Below are positions 1-7,779 of a stretch of 64,000 nucleotides of DNA, piece after piece. The DNA is taken from contig DAOTXL010000024.1 in assembly GCA_034435455.1 (NCBI GenBank), positions 43,967-107,966 on the forward strand. Reading direction: 5' to 3'. Both the position numbers and the translations under genes were made by a program. Each line of letters starts with the position of its first letter. Position 1 is the first letter of the stretch. This DNA comes from DAOTXL01 sp034435455. GTDB lineage: Bacteria > Chloroflexota > Anaerolineae > JAAYZQ01. A model generated the notes under the pieces. The model saw only the letters and a program-made list of their open reading frames with translations, did no database searches and was not told the DNA's origin.

Positions 1-165
1 CTTTTCCGCCGGTTTCTCCTCTTCTTCCTCTTCCTTCACGGCCTTTTTAAAGCCGCTGATCGCCTTGCCCAGGGCCGGGCCGATGTCGGCCACCTTGCCC
101 ACGCCAAAGATGAGGACGACGATCACCAGGACGATTAAAATTTCTGGCCAGCCAAAGCCTCCCAT
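1..165 (-). CDS. tatA: TatA/TatE-family twin-arginine translocase subunit (partial, runs off left edge)
   Basis: The 55 visible N-terminal residues show the TatA plan: a short periplasmic start (MGGFGWPEI), one hydrophobic helix (about residues 8-21), the hinge with FGVGKVADIG, then an amphipathic stretch (GKAISGFKKAVKE) and an acidic tail. TatA oligomers form the protein-conducting element of the Tat pathway for folded proteins. The ATG at 165 sits 3 bp after the stop of the HEAT-repeat gene and its AGGAG lies inside that gene's end, so it is cotranscribed and probably coupled. The gene is cut by the window edge. tatB and tatC lie more than 60 kb away at the other end of the window. Confidence 0.85.
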   Translation of the reverse strand, partial: MGGFGWPEILIVLVIVVLIFGVGKVADIGPALGKAISGFKKAVKEEEEEEKPAEK

Positions 166-168
166 CGT

Positions 169-1713
169 TTACACTCCTGATTCAATCTCTAGACCGAAGA
201 ACGGTTCGGTTCCCTCTTTTATGCCGCGCCACACCGCTTCCAGGTCCCGGCGCACCAGGGCCTGTAGGAAGGGCAGATCGGATGCGGCTACCTGACCGAT
301 CGCCCCGGCTGTGGCCAGGGCCAGCCGGGCCATCGGCTCGTCGCCGGTCAGCAGCAACCATTCGCTCATGGCTACCAGCCGTCGGCTCACCACCTGCCTG
401 ACGGCCGGGTCGGAAAACAGGTCCCCGGCCACCCGCCTGGCCCACACCTCCCGGTCCCAGCCGGGATAGCGGCGGCTTTCCTCCGCCGCCCGGAAGAGGG
501 CCTGGCTGCGCACCGTCCAGGTGAGAAAGGCGGGGTGGCCCAGCAGGCGGTCCGAAACGGCGACCAGCGCCTCTGCCCCCGTGCCCGGGTCCGGCAGCAC
601 AACCGGCGGCAGGGAATCGGCGCCGCCGTACCCCCACAGCCAGGGGCTGAGCAGCCGCAACACCCCGGCGACCGGGATCTGGGTCTGGCGATTGTACGCC
701 AGCGCTTCGACCACCAGCCGCCGGCCCAGGTCGAACGGTGCCTCTGCCATCAACAGCGCCCCGGAGCCATCGGGCAAGGGGAGGTCGTGCAGGGACCCCA
801 CCGGCCGCGAGGGGGGCAACATCCAGGCCGGCACCTGGGCCTGCCCCACAGCCTCGATGGCGCCGGCCTGGTCGGTCAGCAGCACGTTCAGGAATCGCAC
901 CTGGGCCGTCCGGCGATTGAGCTGGAGGAACCACAGGCTCCGCTGGCCCGAGCCCTCCACCGGCCCGACGAGGGCCCGCCAGCCCGGGTCAGGGGCGGGC
1001 AGCGGTTCAACCGCCACGCCGGCGAACCGCAGCTTGCGCAGCGCCCGCTCGGCGGTGGGCCGCAGTTCGGGGTGGACAATGGGCAGCAGCGTCTGCAGCG
1101 CCCACCCCGCCTGCGGCAGGCGGAAGGTGCCCAGAGCCTGCAGCGCCGCGGCAGCGATCTCCCCGCGCACATCCTGGGCTATCAGCCGCAACGGCTCGAC
1201 GGCGCGCTCGCTCCCCATCTGGCGCAGCGCCCGGACCACGCTCAGCACCACGTCCGGCTCCTGCCGATCCAGCCCCTGGATATATTCGATCCAGAGGGTT
1301 GGGGCGCCGGCGGCCCGGTCCAGCACCTCCTCCAGCGAACGGAGGGCCGCCCCTTCCGGGTCGCGCAGGCTGGCCAGCAGCTCATCGGCGGGCGGCTGCC
1401 CCAGGAAGCGCTCCAGGATGCTCATGGCGGCCATCCGCCCCTGGTCGCTGCGCTGCGGTTCCAGGATCGCCTGGTGCAGCGCCGTCACCACCTCCTCGCG
1501 GTCGAGCAACGCCGCCACTGCCCCCATCGCCGCCAGCAGCCGGGCATCGGCCCGATCCAGGTTGCCGACGATGACCGGGACGACCTGCGAGCCCAGGGCG
1601 GCGATCTGCTGGGCCTGCCGCCAGAACTCTATCTCGGACGGGGCGGTCTGCATACGGTGCAGATCGGCCTCGATCTGCCTCCACTCGCGCAATCTGGTAA
1701 TGATCCTGGCCAT
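169..1713 (-). CDS. HEAT-repeat protein of unknown function, 514 aa
   Basis: I do not recognise a specific family. The first half (about residues 30-230) is helical repeat sequence of HEAT/PBS-lyase type, with short helices rich in Ala/Leu and recurring DR, RAVEPL and ALQALG turns. The second half (about 240-514) is less repetitive and rich in Trp/Leu/Pro. There is no signal peptide or membrane segment, so a cytoplasmic scaffold or adaptor is likely. It lies 19 bp downstream of def and 3 bp upstream of tatA in one short transcription unit. AGGAG precedes the ATG by about 10 nt. A link to Tat export is only suggested by position. Confidence 0.7.
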   Translation of the reverse strand: MARIITRLREWRQIEADLHRMQTAPSEIEFWRQAQQIAALGSQVVPVIVGNLDRADARLLAAMGAVAALLDREEVVTALHQAILEPQRSDQGRMAAMSILERFLGQPPADELLASLRDPEGAALRSLEEVLDRAAGAPTLWIEYIQGLDRQEPDVVLSVVRALRQMGSERAVEPLRLIAQDVRGEIAAAALQALGTFRLPQAGWALQTLLPIVHPELRPTAERALRKLRFAGVAVEPLPAPDPGWRALVGPVEGSGQRSLWFLQLNRRTAQVRFLNVLLTDQAGAIEAVGQAQVPAWMLPPSRPVGSLHDLPLPDGSGALLMAEAPFDLGRRLVVEALAYNRQTQIPVAGVLRLLSPWLWGYGGADSLPPVVLPDPGTGAEALVAVSDRLLGHPAFLTWTVRSQALFRAAEESRRYPGWDREVWARRVAGDLFSDPAVRQVVSRRLVAMSEWLLLTGDEPMARLALATAGAIGQVAASDLPFLQALVRRDLEAVWRGIKEGTEPFFGLEIESGV

Positions 1714-1732
1714 CGCCGCAGGTCTCCTGGCC

Positions 1733-2281
1733 TCAGACCAGGGCTGCTTCCCGCTCGGCCGTCTCCTCCGTGCCGACCTCTACCGGCCGGAAGGTGGCCA
1801 GATCGGTCAGCCGGTCGGTATAGAGAATGCCGTCGAGATGGTCTATTTCGTGCTGAAAGACACGGGCCAGATAGCCCTCCGCCTTGTAGCGCACCGGCCG
1901 ACCCCCTGCATCCAGCCCCTTGACAATCACCTTTTCGGCGCGGGCCACCTGGCCCACGTAGCCGGGGATGGACAGGCAGCCTTCATAGCCGACCTGCTCC
2001 CCAAAACTTTTGACGACCTCGGGGTTGAACAGGATGTAGGTCTCGCGGGGCAGGTTCTTTTCCTCGTCTTCAGGCAGTTCGGCCACAAAAATGCGTTGCA
2101 ACACGCCCACCTGGGTCGCAGCCAGGCCGACGCCGTTGGCGGCGCGCATCGTTTCCAACATCTGCCGGGCCAGGGCGACCAGCCGGGGTGTTACCCGTTG
2201 CACCTTTTTGGCTTTGCTCCGCAGCACCTCCAGGTGCTGTGGATTTTCTACGGTCAGAATTTCCAACTCAGAATCCGACAT
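1733..2281 (-). CDS. def: Peptide deformylase
   Basis: This enzyme removes the N-formyl group from nascent proteins in the cytosol. All three signature motifs are present in order: GVGLAATQVG, EGCLSIPG (Cys metal ligand) and the metal-binding HEIDHLDG. At 182 aa the length is normal for a type I enzyme with a short N-terminal extension. It is the first gene of a def-HEAT-tatA unit and lies behind a promoter at 2315-2343. The usual neighbour fmt is not in the window. The ribosome binding site is weak (GGG-rich only). Confidence 0.95.
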   Translation of the reverse strand: MSDSELEILTVENPQHLEVLRSKAKKVQRVTPRLVALARQMLETMRAANGVGLAATQVGVLQRIFVAELPEDEEKNLPRETYILFNPEVVKSFGEQVGYEGCLSIPGYVGQVARAEKVIVKGLDAGGRPVRYKAEGYLARVFQHEIDHLDGILYTDRLTDLATFRPVEVGTEETAEREAALV

Positions 2282-2314
2282 GGCCCGTTTCCCACGGTTT
2301 TCTCAGCGGCCCGC

Positions 2315-2343
2315 ATTGTATCACCAGGTCCCAACCCTGTCAA
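2315..2343 (-). promoter_or_regulatory. Sigma-70-type promoter for def-HEAT-tatA
   Basis: On the minus strand TTGACA (2343-2338), a 17-bp spacer and TACAAT (2320-2315) precede def by about 30 bp. The match and the position in a 94-bp gap support a housekeeping promoter. Confidence 0.75.
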
Positions 2344-2375
2344 CAAGCCGCAGCCGGTTGGCCCTCCGGCCCCGG

Positions 2376-4574
2376 CTATTTCCACGGCTCGTACACCGTG
2401 ACCTGCAGGTCGCCAAACCGGGCGCTGTCCATCGCCGGCCCATACCGCTCTTCCAGGAAGGCATCCACCTCGGCGCCGGCCCCCTGCCCTGCCACCAGAA
2501 AGATGTGGGGGTGCCCGGCCAGGGCCGATCCCTGCGCCCGGGCCTCGGCCAGGGTCAGGAGCGGCGCCGGCCCCCAGTAACAGGCCAGGAACGGGGGCAT
2601 CAGGTCGGGGGGAACGACCAGGGTCCGATCGTCTGCTTTGGCCCTTTCCCCGATGTACCCGGCGGCCTGATACAGGGATGCCTCATCGGGCGCTTCTGCC
2701 GGACGGTAGCGGCGGCGGAACAGGTGGGCGGTGCTGCCGTCGGGGAGCGGATAGGCAACCTCCTCCTCGAACGCCTGGTCAAAGAACGCCCGCCTTTCCT
2801 TCAAGATGAGCTGCTCCCCTTCACGCACCGCCGGCCGCCGGTTCTTGTTCTCCAGCACCAGCACATAGTCGTACCGGAAAGCCATCGAGTAGGGGGAGTC
2901 CTGTGGAAAGGTCTGCGTCGGGTCGTCGAGCTGGATGGCCGGATAGTGGAGCAGTTGCTCATAGGCCAGCATGCCGACATGCACATGGCTGCTGTAGGCG
3001 ATCACCCCCAGGGAGAGGGTATCCCAGCCCTGCCGCTGCCGCATTGCCTCCACCCGTTGCAACACATCGCCGGTGATCCAGAAGCGGGGGTCGTTTCCGC
3101 CCGAATCGGGCGTCTCCAGATACTGGCCCTGGGCAAAGAGACCCGGCTGGCCCAGGATCCGCCGCCCAAAGTTGGTCCTGTCCACCAACCCGTGAAACCG
3201 GGTGTAGGAGATGGCCAGGAACTGCACCAGGCCAAAGAGGAGGGCCAGGCCGAGCAAAGCCAGGCGCAACTGCCGCCACGGCAGGCGGAGGAGCAGGGCA
3301 ACCAGCATCACTCCCAGCAGCGGCAGGACCGGGGTGATGGCCCGGTTCTCTTTGTAGATCGAACTGCTCAGGATGGCATAGGCCACCAGCACTGTGACGA
3401 GGGGCGCCCACCACGGCCAATCCCACCAGCGGCCCGGCAGGGGGCGACGCCGCTGCCGAAGCAGCGCCCACCCCGACAGGAGTGCGGCCAGGACCAGCGA
3501 AAGCGTGTAGAAAGGCGAGAAGGCATACAGGGCGCTTTGCAGGTAAGCTGTGTAGGTGGTTGGGTCCGTAAAATCTACGGTGCGCCCCCGCGGATCGCGC
3601 ACGCCCCAGGCCAGCCACAAGATCTGCTTGACGAACTCGATGACGTGGGGCAGGTACCAAAGAGAGACCGCGGACAGGGCGATGAAACAGCAGGCCCCCA
3701 GGTTGGTTTCCGGGCTGGAGGGCTGCAAAACAAACAAGATCGCGCCGGCTGCCAGGAACCACCAGATGGGGAACAGCCAGTTCCCGCCGGCCAACGCCTG
3801 GGCCGCCTCCCGGTTGGGCCAGTACCACAGAGCAGCCAGCAGCAGCCCTCCCCCCAGGGCCAGCCCCACGTCCCGCAGGCGGGGGTGGGGCCCGGCCCGC
3901 AGCCGGGTCCAGACCCGGCGGGGCAACCCGGCCTGGAAAAAGACCACCGCCACAGCGCCCAGGACATAGATCACAAAGATCTGCTTGGTCAAAGCCCCCA
4001 GCCCCAACGAGGCCCCCAGCACCACCGACCAGCCCTTTTTCTCGAACCGCCGGCTGGCGAGGAGGGAGCAGAGGCTCAGGGCGACCAGAGCCGTCAGGGC
4101 GAACTCGGAGTAGGAGTAGCGGGACATGGAGAAGACCAGGGGGATGAACGCTACCAGGGCGGTGCTCCACAGCCCCAGCCGTCGCCCCCCCAACGCGAGG
4201 CCGATCCCATACGTCGCTGCCAGCAACACGACCATGTAGGCCACGTTGGCCATCACCGCCACATCGGCCGACACCCCGAACAGCCGATACATGCCGGCCA
4301 TCGTCAGGCCGAACAGCGGCGGCCGGTACTCATCCTGGGTGATGGCCCGGAACAGGGTCTGCAGGCTGAGGTGAGAGAGGGTACGGTGGTAGTACAGGCT
4401 GTTGACCAGCGCGCCGATGCGGTCCCAGCCCTGCGGGATCAGGTTCTTGCTCAGCCAGATCCAGTTGTTGACGGCGTGGAACAGGCTCAGGCCGAGCACC
4501 AGCAGCAGCGGCGCTCCCCAGGTGGCATAGTCACGCCCGGCAGTTGGCGTTTTACGGGCCACGTTCCAGGTCAT
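2376..4574 (-). CDS. GT39-type (PMT/ArnT-like) membrane glycosyltransferase, 732 aa
   Basis: This is a polytopic membrane protein with about a dozen hydrophobic segments over residues 10-500 and a hydrophilic C-terminal domain of about 230 residues, the architecture of polyprenyl-phosphate-sugar dependent glycosyltransferases. An acidic pair in the first large loop (ITQDEYRPPLFG) fits the catalytic Asp/Glu loop of GT39/GT83 enzymes. The gene overlaps the upstream FAD oxidoreductase by 23 bp and is therefore probably translationally coupled to it; together they may build or modify a surface sugar. Donor and acceptor cannot be read from sequence. A second GT39-like protein is at 32656-34386. 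Confidence 0.75.
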   Translation of the reverse strand: MTWNVARKTPTAGRDYATWGAPLLLVLGLSLFHAVNNWIWLSKNLIPQGWDRIGALVNSLYYHRTLSHLSLQTLFRAITQDEYRPPLFGLTMAGMYRLFGVSADVAVMANVAYMVVLLAATYGIGLALGGRRLGLWSTALVAFIPLVFSMSRYSYSEFALTALVALSLCSLLASRRFEKKGWSVVLGASLGLGALTKQIFVIYVLGAVAVVFFQAGLPRRVWTRLRAGPHPRLRDVGLALGGGLLLAALWYWPNREAAQALAGGNWLFPIWWFLAAGAILFVLQPSSPETNLGACCFIALSAVSLWYLPHVIEFVKQILWLAWGVRDPRGRTVDFTDPTTYTAYLQSALYAFSPFYTLSLVLAALLSGWALLRQRRRPLPGRWWDWPWWAPLVTVLVAYAILSSSIYKENRAITPVLPLLGVMLVALLLRLPWRQLRLALLGLALLFGLVQFLAISYTRFHGLVDRTNFGRRILGQPGLFAQGQYLETPDSGGNDPRFWITGDVLQRVEAMRQRQGWDTLSLGVIAYSSHVHVGMLAYEQLLHYPAIQLDDPTQTFPQDSPYSMAFRYDYVLVLENKNRRPAVREGEQLILKERRAFFDQAFEEEVAYPLPDGSTAHLFRRRYRPAEAPDEASLYQAAGYIGERAKADDRTLVVPPDLMPPFLACYWGPAPLLTLAEARAQGSALAGHPHIFLVAGQGAGAEVDAFLEERYGPAMDSARFGDLQVTVYEPWK

Positions 4575-5886
4575 CGGCCACGATGCGGCTGATGGTCTGT
4601 CCCAGCCGGACGCTGTAATTGGTGCCCCGGTCCTCAGGGTAGATCTGGAGGGTGTTGGCCAGGTATAACCCCTGGAGCGGGGTGCGGTGGTCGGGGATAC
4701 GCTGCGAGTAGTGGCAGGTGATCACCGGCTGGCCCGCTTCGGCGCGGAACAGGAAACGCTGCTCGATCCAGTCGGCGCTGAAGGCAGGGTTGATCCGCTT
4801 CAGGTGCGGGGCATAAAGGGCGAGCAGTTCATCGGCCTTCATCCGGTAGCGGGGGTCATCCCGCTCCAGGTAGTTGGAGACGTAGATCAGGTGCCGGCCC
4901 TGATACTGATCGGGCGGCACATAGTTGGTGTGCTCGATGACCCCGACGAACGGCATCGTCCGGTCGGCGATGTTCATCCAGTAGATGCGGCTCAGGCTGT
5001 GGCGGCTGACCAGCAGCAGCACCACCGCGGCCTGGTAGCGCACCGAGCGGAGCAGGGCAGCGTAGGCTTCGTCCAGGGTCGGGGGGGCGATCTCCAGGAA
5101 GGTGTCGCCCGGCACCGTGGCGATCACGGCGTCGAAGGGCAGCGTCTCCTGTCCGGTCACGATGCCGGTTACCCGGCGCGGGTTGGCGGGATCGGTGGTC
5201 AGCCCGACCGCCGGGCAGTTCAGGCGCAGGTCGGCGCCACCGGCCTGCAGCCGCTCTATCAGCGCCTGGGTGATGGTCTCAAAGCTGCCCAGCGGATAGG
5301 CCAGCTTCTCTTTGGCGGTGGCCCCCTGGCGCGAGCTGCCCCGCACCTTGATCTTGCCCCACAGCCAGGTCATGCTCACCTGGTCGGCCATCTCGCCGAA
5401 CTTGCCGCGCAACAGAGGTCCCCACACCCGGTCATAGATCTCCTGGCCCATCGTGCGCTGGATCCAATCGTGGGCCGTGATCCGCTCCAGGCGTTGCCAG
5501 TCGTTCACCCGCTGGAGATAGAGGTACATCAGCCCCAGCTTGATGCGGTTGAGCGGGTGGAGGGGTTTGAAGCGGAGCAGGTCCAGGGGAGTGACAAAAT
5601 CGTAAATCTGGCCGTCGTAATACCATCCCACCCTGGATTCGATCCAGCGCAGCCGGTCGCCGATGCCCAGTTCGTCCATCAGGCCCAGGATATGGGCATC
5701 GCTGCCGAACAGGTGGTGATAGAAATGCTCGATATAGGTGCCCAGGAGGGGGAGGGTGGCCGCCTGCCCGCCCCAGCGGCCATATTTTTCCAGGACGGTG
5801 ACGGCATGGCCCCGTTTTTGCAATTCATAGGCCGCCGTCAGACCTGCATATCCCCCCCCGATGATGCCGATCCGGGCTGCGGTCAT
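4552..5886 (-). CDS. FAD/NAD(P)-dependent amine-oxidase-fold oxidoreductase, 444 aa
   Basis: The N-terminus has a clear dinucleotide-binding fold: GIIGGGYAGLTAAYEL followed by the ribose-binding Glu in VTVLEK and then GRWGG, as in protoporphyrinogen oxidase, phytoene desaturase and UDP-galactopyranose mutase-like flavoproteins. The C-terminus (GLYLANTLQIYPEDRG) fits the FAD-closing motif of the same superfamily. No signal peptide is present. It shares an ATGA overlap with the upstream CxxC protein and a 23-bp overlap with the downstream glycosyltransferase. The GT partner favours a sugar or lipid modification over haem synthesis, but the substrate is unknown. Confidence 0.8.
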   Translation of the reverse strand: MTAARIGIIGGGYAGLTAAYELQKRGHAVTVLEKYGRWGGQAATLPLLGTYIEHFYHHLFGSDAHILGLMDELGIGDRLRWIESRVGWYYDGQIYDFVTPLDLLRFKPLHPLNRIKLGLMYLYLQRVNDWQRLERITAHDWIQRTMGQEIYDRVWGPLLRGKFGEMADQVSMTWLWGKIKVRGSSRQGATAKEKLAYPLGSFETITQALIERLQAGGADLRLNCPAVGLTTDPANPRRVTGIVTGQETLPFDAVIATVPGDTFLEIAPPTLDEAYAALLRSVRYQAAVVLLLVSRHSLSRIYWMNIADRTMPFVGVIEHTNYVPPDQYQGRHLIYVSNYLERDDPRYRMKADELLALYAPHLKRINPAFSADWIEQRFLFRAEAGQPVITCHYSQRIPDHRTPLQGLYLANTLQIYPEDRGTNYSVRLGQTISRIVADDLERGP

Positions 5887-6254
5887 TCTTCGATCTCCGG
5901 CTCCGGCTCTGGCGTTTCAGGCACCAGGTCCAGCGGATCGCCGGAGTAGTGGGCCAGGGCATATTGGGCCCGTTCATAGAGCTCGATCAGCTCTTCATCG
6001 GTGCCCTGAAAGCGCATCACCGTTTGTTGGGCGCACAGCTCGCAGCCCCGCATGAAGCGATAGCTGCCCGAGACGCAGCCCAGGCAGCCGCCCAGGCGGA
6101 TGATCAGCAGGCAGAAGGCCAACACGTCGGGATGGGTCTCCGGGAGGGTGAGCAGGCGTTCGATCAACGCCTGCCAGGGTTCACCGCGCAGGTTTTTGAG
6201 ATCGCGGATCAGCCGCGGTGGGAACAGCAGTTCGGTGCGTGTAAACAGGGCCAT
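5883..6254 (-). CDS. Small cysteine-rich protein with two CxxC pairs, 123 aa, unknown
   Basis: I do not recognise the family. The ATG at 6254 is chosen because AGGAG lies at the right distance and the PHP gene stop is 2 bp upstream; longer forms would run into antisense sequence. The centre carries Cys48, Cys57-x-x-Cys60 and Cys71-x-x-Cys74, in the setting GGCLGC then GCELC, which could bind zinc or an Fe-S cluster. The C-terminus is a Pro/Glu tail. The gene overlaps the FAD oxidoreductase start by 4 bp (ATGA). It may be a redox or structural partner of that flavoprotein, which is inference from coupling only. Confidence 0.7.
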   Translation of the reverse strand: MALFTRTELLFPPRLIRDLKNLRGEPWQALIERLLTLPETHPDVLAFCLLIIRLGGCLGCVSGSYRFMRGCELCAQQTVMRFQGTDEELIELYERAQYALAHYSGDPLDLVPETPEPEPEIEE

Positions 6255-6256
6255 AG

Positions 6257-7162
6257 TCACTCCTGGCCGGCCGGCGGCCTGTCGCTTGCCAGGCGAGAGG
6301 TCAGCCGGTGTCGCCGCTGCAGGCTTTCCCATACCACCCACGGCACGGCCACACTCCCCAGGCTGTTGCCCGGCGCCCCGCCATGAAAGTCGCTGCCGCC
6401 GGTGATGAGCAGGCCATATCGCTCCGCCAGGTCTAACAGATGGCGGCTGAGATGGCGTGGGTAGTTGGGGTAGTATATTTCGATCCCCTCCAGGCCGGCA
6501 GCCCGCAGGCGGGGCAACCAGCGCTTCAGGTCCAGCCCCAGCCGGCACTCCCCTCTCCGGTCGCAGATGTAGGGGTGGGCCAGGACCGGCAGGCCACCGC
6601 TGCCCCGGATCAGGGCGATGGCCTCTTCCGGCGGCAGCTTATAGCGTTCCACATAGGCCGGGCAGCCCCAGCCGATCCAGAGTTCAAAGGCTTCGTCGTA
6701 GCTGCTCACGTAGCCTGCTTCCAGCAGGGTGGCGGCCACGTGCGGCCGGCCGATCGAGCCACCATCTCCGGCGATCTCGGCCACCCGCTCCCATTCGATC
6801 GGCAACCCCAGGTTGGCCAGGCGGGCCAGCATCTTTTGCGCCCGTTCCCGGCGCGCCTCTCGCGTGCGGTTCAGCAGCGCCTGAAGCTCCGGGTTTTCGG
6901 CGTCCACAAAGTAGCCCAGCAGGTGGAGCTCTTCCCGGCCGCTGACGGTGCTGATCTCCACCCCCGGCACCACGGTTACCCCCCATCGCTGGGCTTCGGC
7001 CAGGGCGGGGGCCAGCCCCTGGGTGGTGTCGTGGTCGGTAATGGCCAGCACTTCGATGCCCTGGTCGGCGGCGCAGGCCACCAGGGCATCGGGGGACAGG
7101 CTGCCATCGGAGGCGGTGGTATGGCTGTGCAGGTCAATGCGGCTGCGCTGGATCGTAGCCAG
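6257..7162 (-). CDS. PHP-domain phosphoesterase (probable non-AUG start)
   Basis: This is a PHP-superfamily metal-dependent phosphoesterase (YciV/Trp-operon-like). Metal-site motifs are visible: IDLHSHTTASDGS, ITDHDT, VPGVEIS, AHPYI and GGSDFHG. The first conventional in-frame start is a GTG at 7081, but that would remove the essential HxH motif, which is encoded in frame just upstream. No ATG/GTG/TTG exists between the nuoI stop and that motif, so I place the start at CTG 7162 (preceded by GGGGG), giving 301 aa; ATT or ATC a few codons later are alternatives. The start overlaps nuoI. Substrates in the family include nucleoside 3',5'-bisphosphates and oligoribonucleotides. Confidence 0.85.
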   Translation of the reverse strand: MATIQRSRIDLHSHTTASDGSLSPDALVACAADQGIEVLAITDHDTTQGLAPALAEAQRWGVTVVPGVEISTVSGREELHLLGYFVDAENPELQALLNRTREARRERAQKMLARLANLGLPIEWERVAEIAGDGGSIGRPHVAATLLEAGYVSSYDEAFELWIGWGCPAYVERYKLPPEEAIALIRGSGGLPVLAHPYICDRRGECRLGLDLKRWLPRLRAAGLEGIEIYYPNYPRHLSRHLLDLAERYGLLITGGSDFHGGAPGNSLGSVAVPWVVWESLQRRHRLTSRLASDRPPAGQE

Positions 7163-7167
7163 GCCCC

Positions 7168-7779
7168 CTATTCTGCTCTCCCCTGGCCCTGGGCGGCGGA
7201 GGCCTGTCGTTTCCCCTCCTCTTTGGCCCGGCGTTCGGCCTCTTCGGCCTGGTAGTCGGTGGGATGGAGCCGGGCATAGTATTCGACCGGGACCAGCAGT
7301 TTTTCCATATCGTAGAACAGTTCGCGGTCGCGGTCAAAGGCGACGATCTCGTGCACCTGGTTCATCTTGATGGCGTCAAAGGGGCAGTACTCGGCGCACG
7401 AGCCGCAGTTCATGCAGATGGTGGCATCAATCCAAAAGCCGGCCGGGCGGGCTTGCGGCCGCCCCTTGTCGTCTGTCGCCCGCTGAATCCAGATGCACTG
7501 GGGTGGGCACACCCGGGCGCAGATGCCGCAGGCCGTGCAGCGGGGCTTGTCGGGGGTCTCGTCGTAGACCAGCATCGGGAGGAAGCGCAGGTTCTCCGAC
7601 ACCTGCCGCCGCTGCTCCGGATATTGGATGGTAAAGAACCCCTTGCCGTCGAGGGACTGGTGTCTGGCCAGCCACTCCGGGCTGTAGCGGGGTTCCCACG
7701 GCTTGCGGTCGTAGAGATACGACTCGATGAAATGGCGCATGGTGATGCTCAGGCCCTTTAGCAGTCCAAGTCCGAACAT
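7168..7779 (-). CDS. nuoI: NADH-quinone oxidoreductase subunit I (2x[4Fe-4S])
   Basis: This is the peripheral-arm ferredoxin-like subunit of complex I, carrying clusters N6a and N6b that pass electrons to NuoB. Two full ligand sets are visible: CTACGICARVCPPQC and CMNCGSCAEYCPF. At 203 aa it has a short N-terminal helix and a Lys/Ala-rich C-terminal extension. Its ATG overlaps the nuoCD stop (TAATG), so translation is coupled. The order nuoB-nuoCD-nuoI without nuoE, F, G, H or the other membrane subunits is noteworthy. Confidence 0.95.
   Translation of the reverse strand: MFGLGLLKGLSITMRHFIESYLYDRKPWEPRYSPEWLARHQSLDGKGFFTIQYPEQRRQVSENLRFLPMLVYDETPDKPRCTACGICARVCPPQCIWIQRATDDKGRPQARPAGFWIDATICMNCGSCAEYCPFDAIKMNQVHEIVAFDRDRELFYDMEKLLVPVEYYARLHPTDYQAEEAERRAKEEGKRQASAAQGQGRAE

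Noticed and set aside
2091..4592. An 833-codon open frame on the plus strand over def and the GT39 gene.
   Set aside because: It is a shadow of two well-supported minus-strand genes; its Gln/Pro/Gly/His-rich sequence has no domain.
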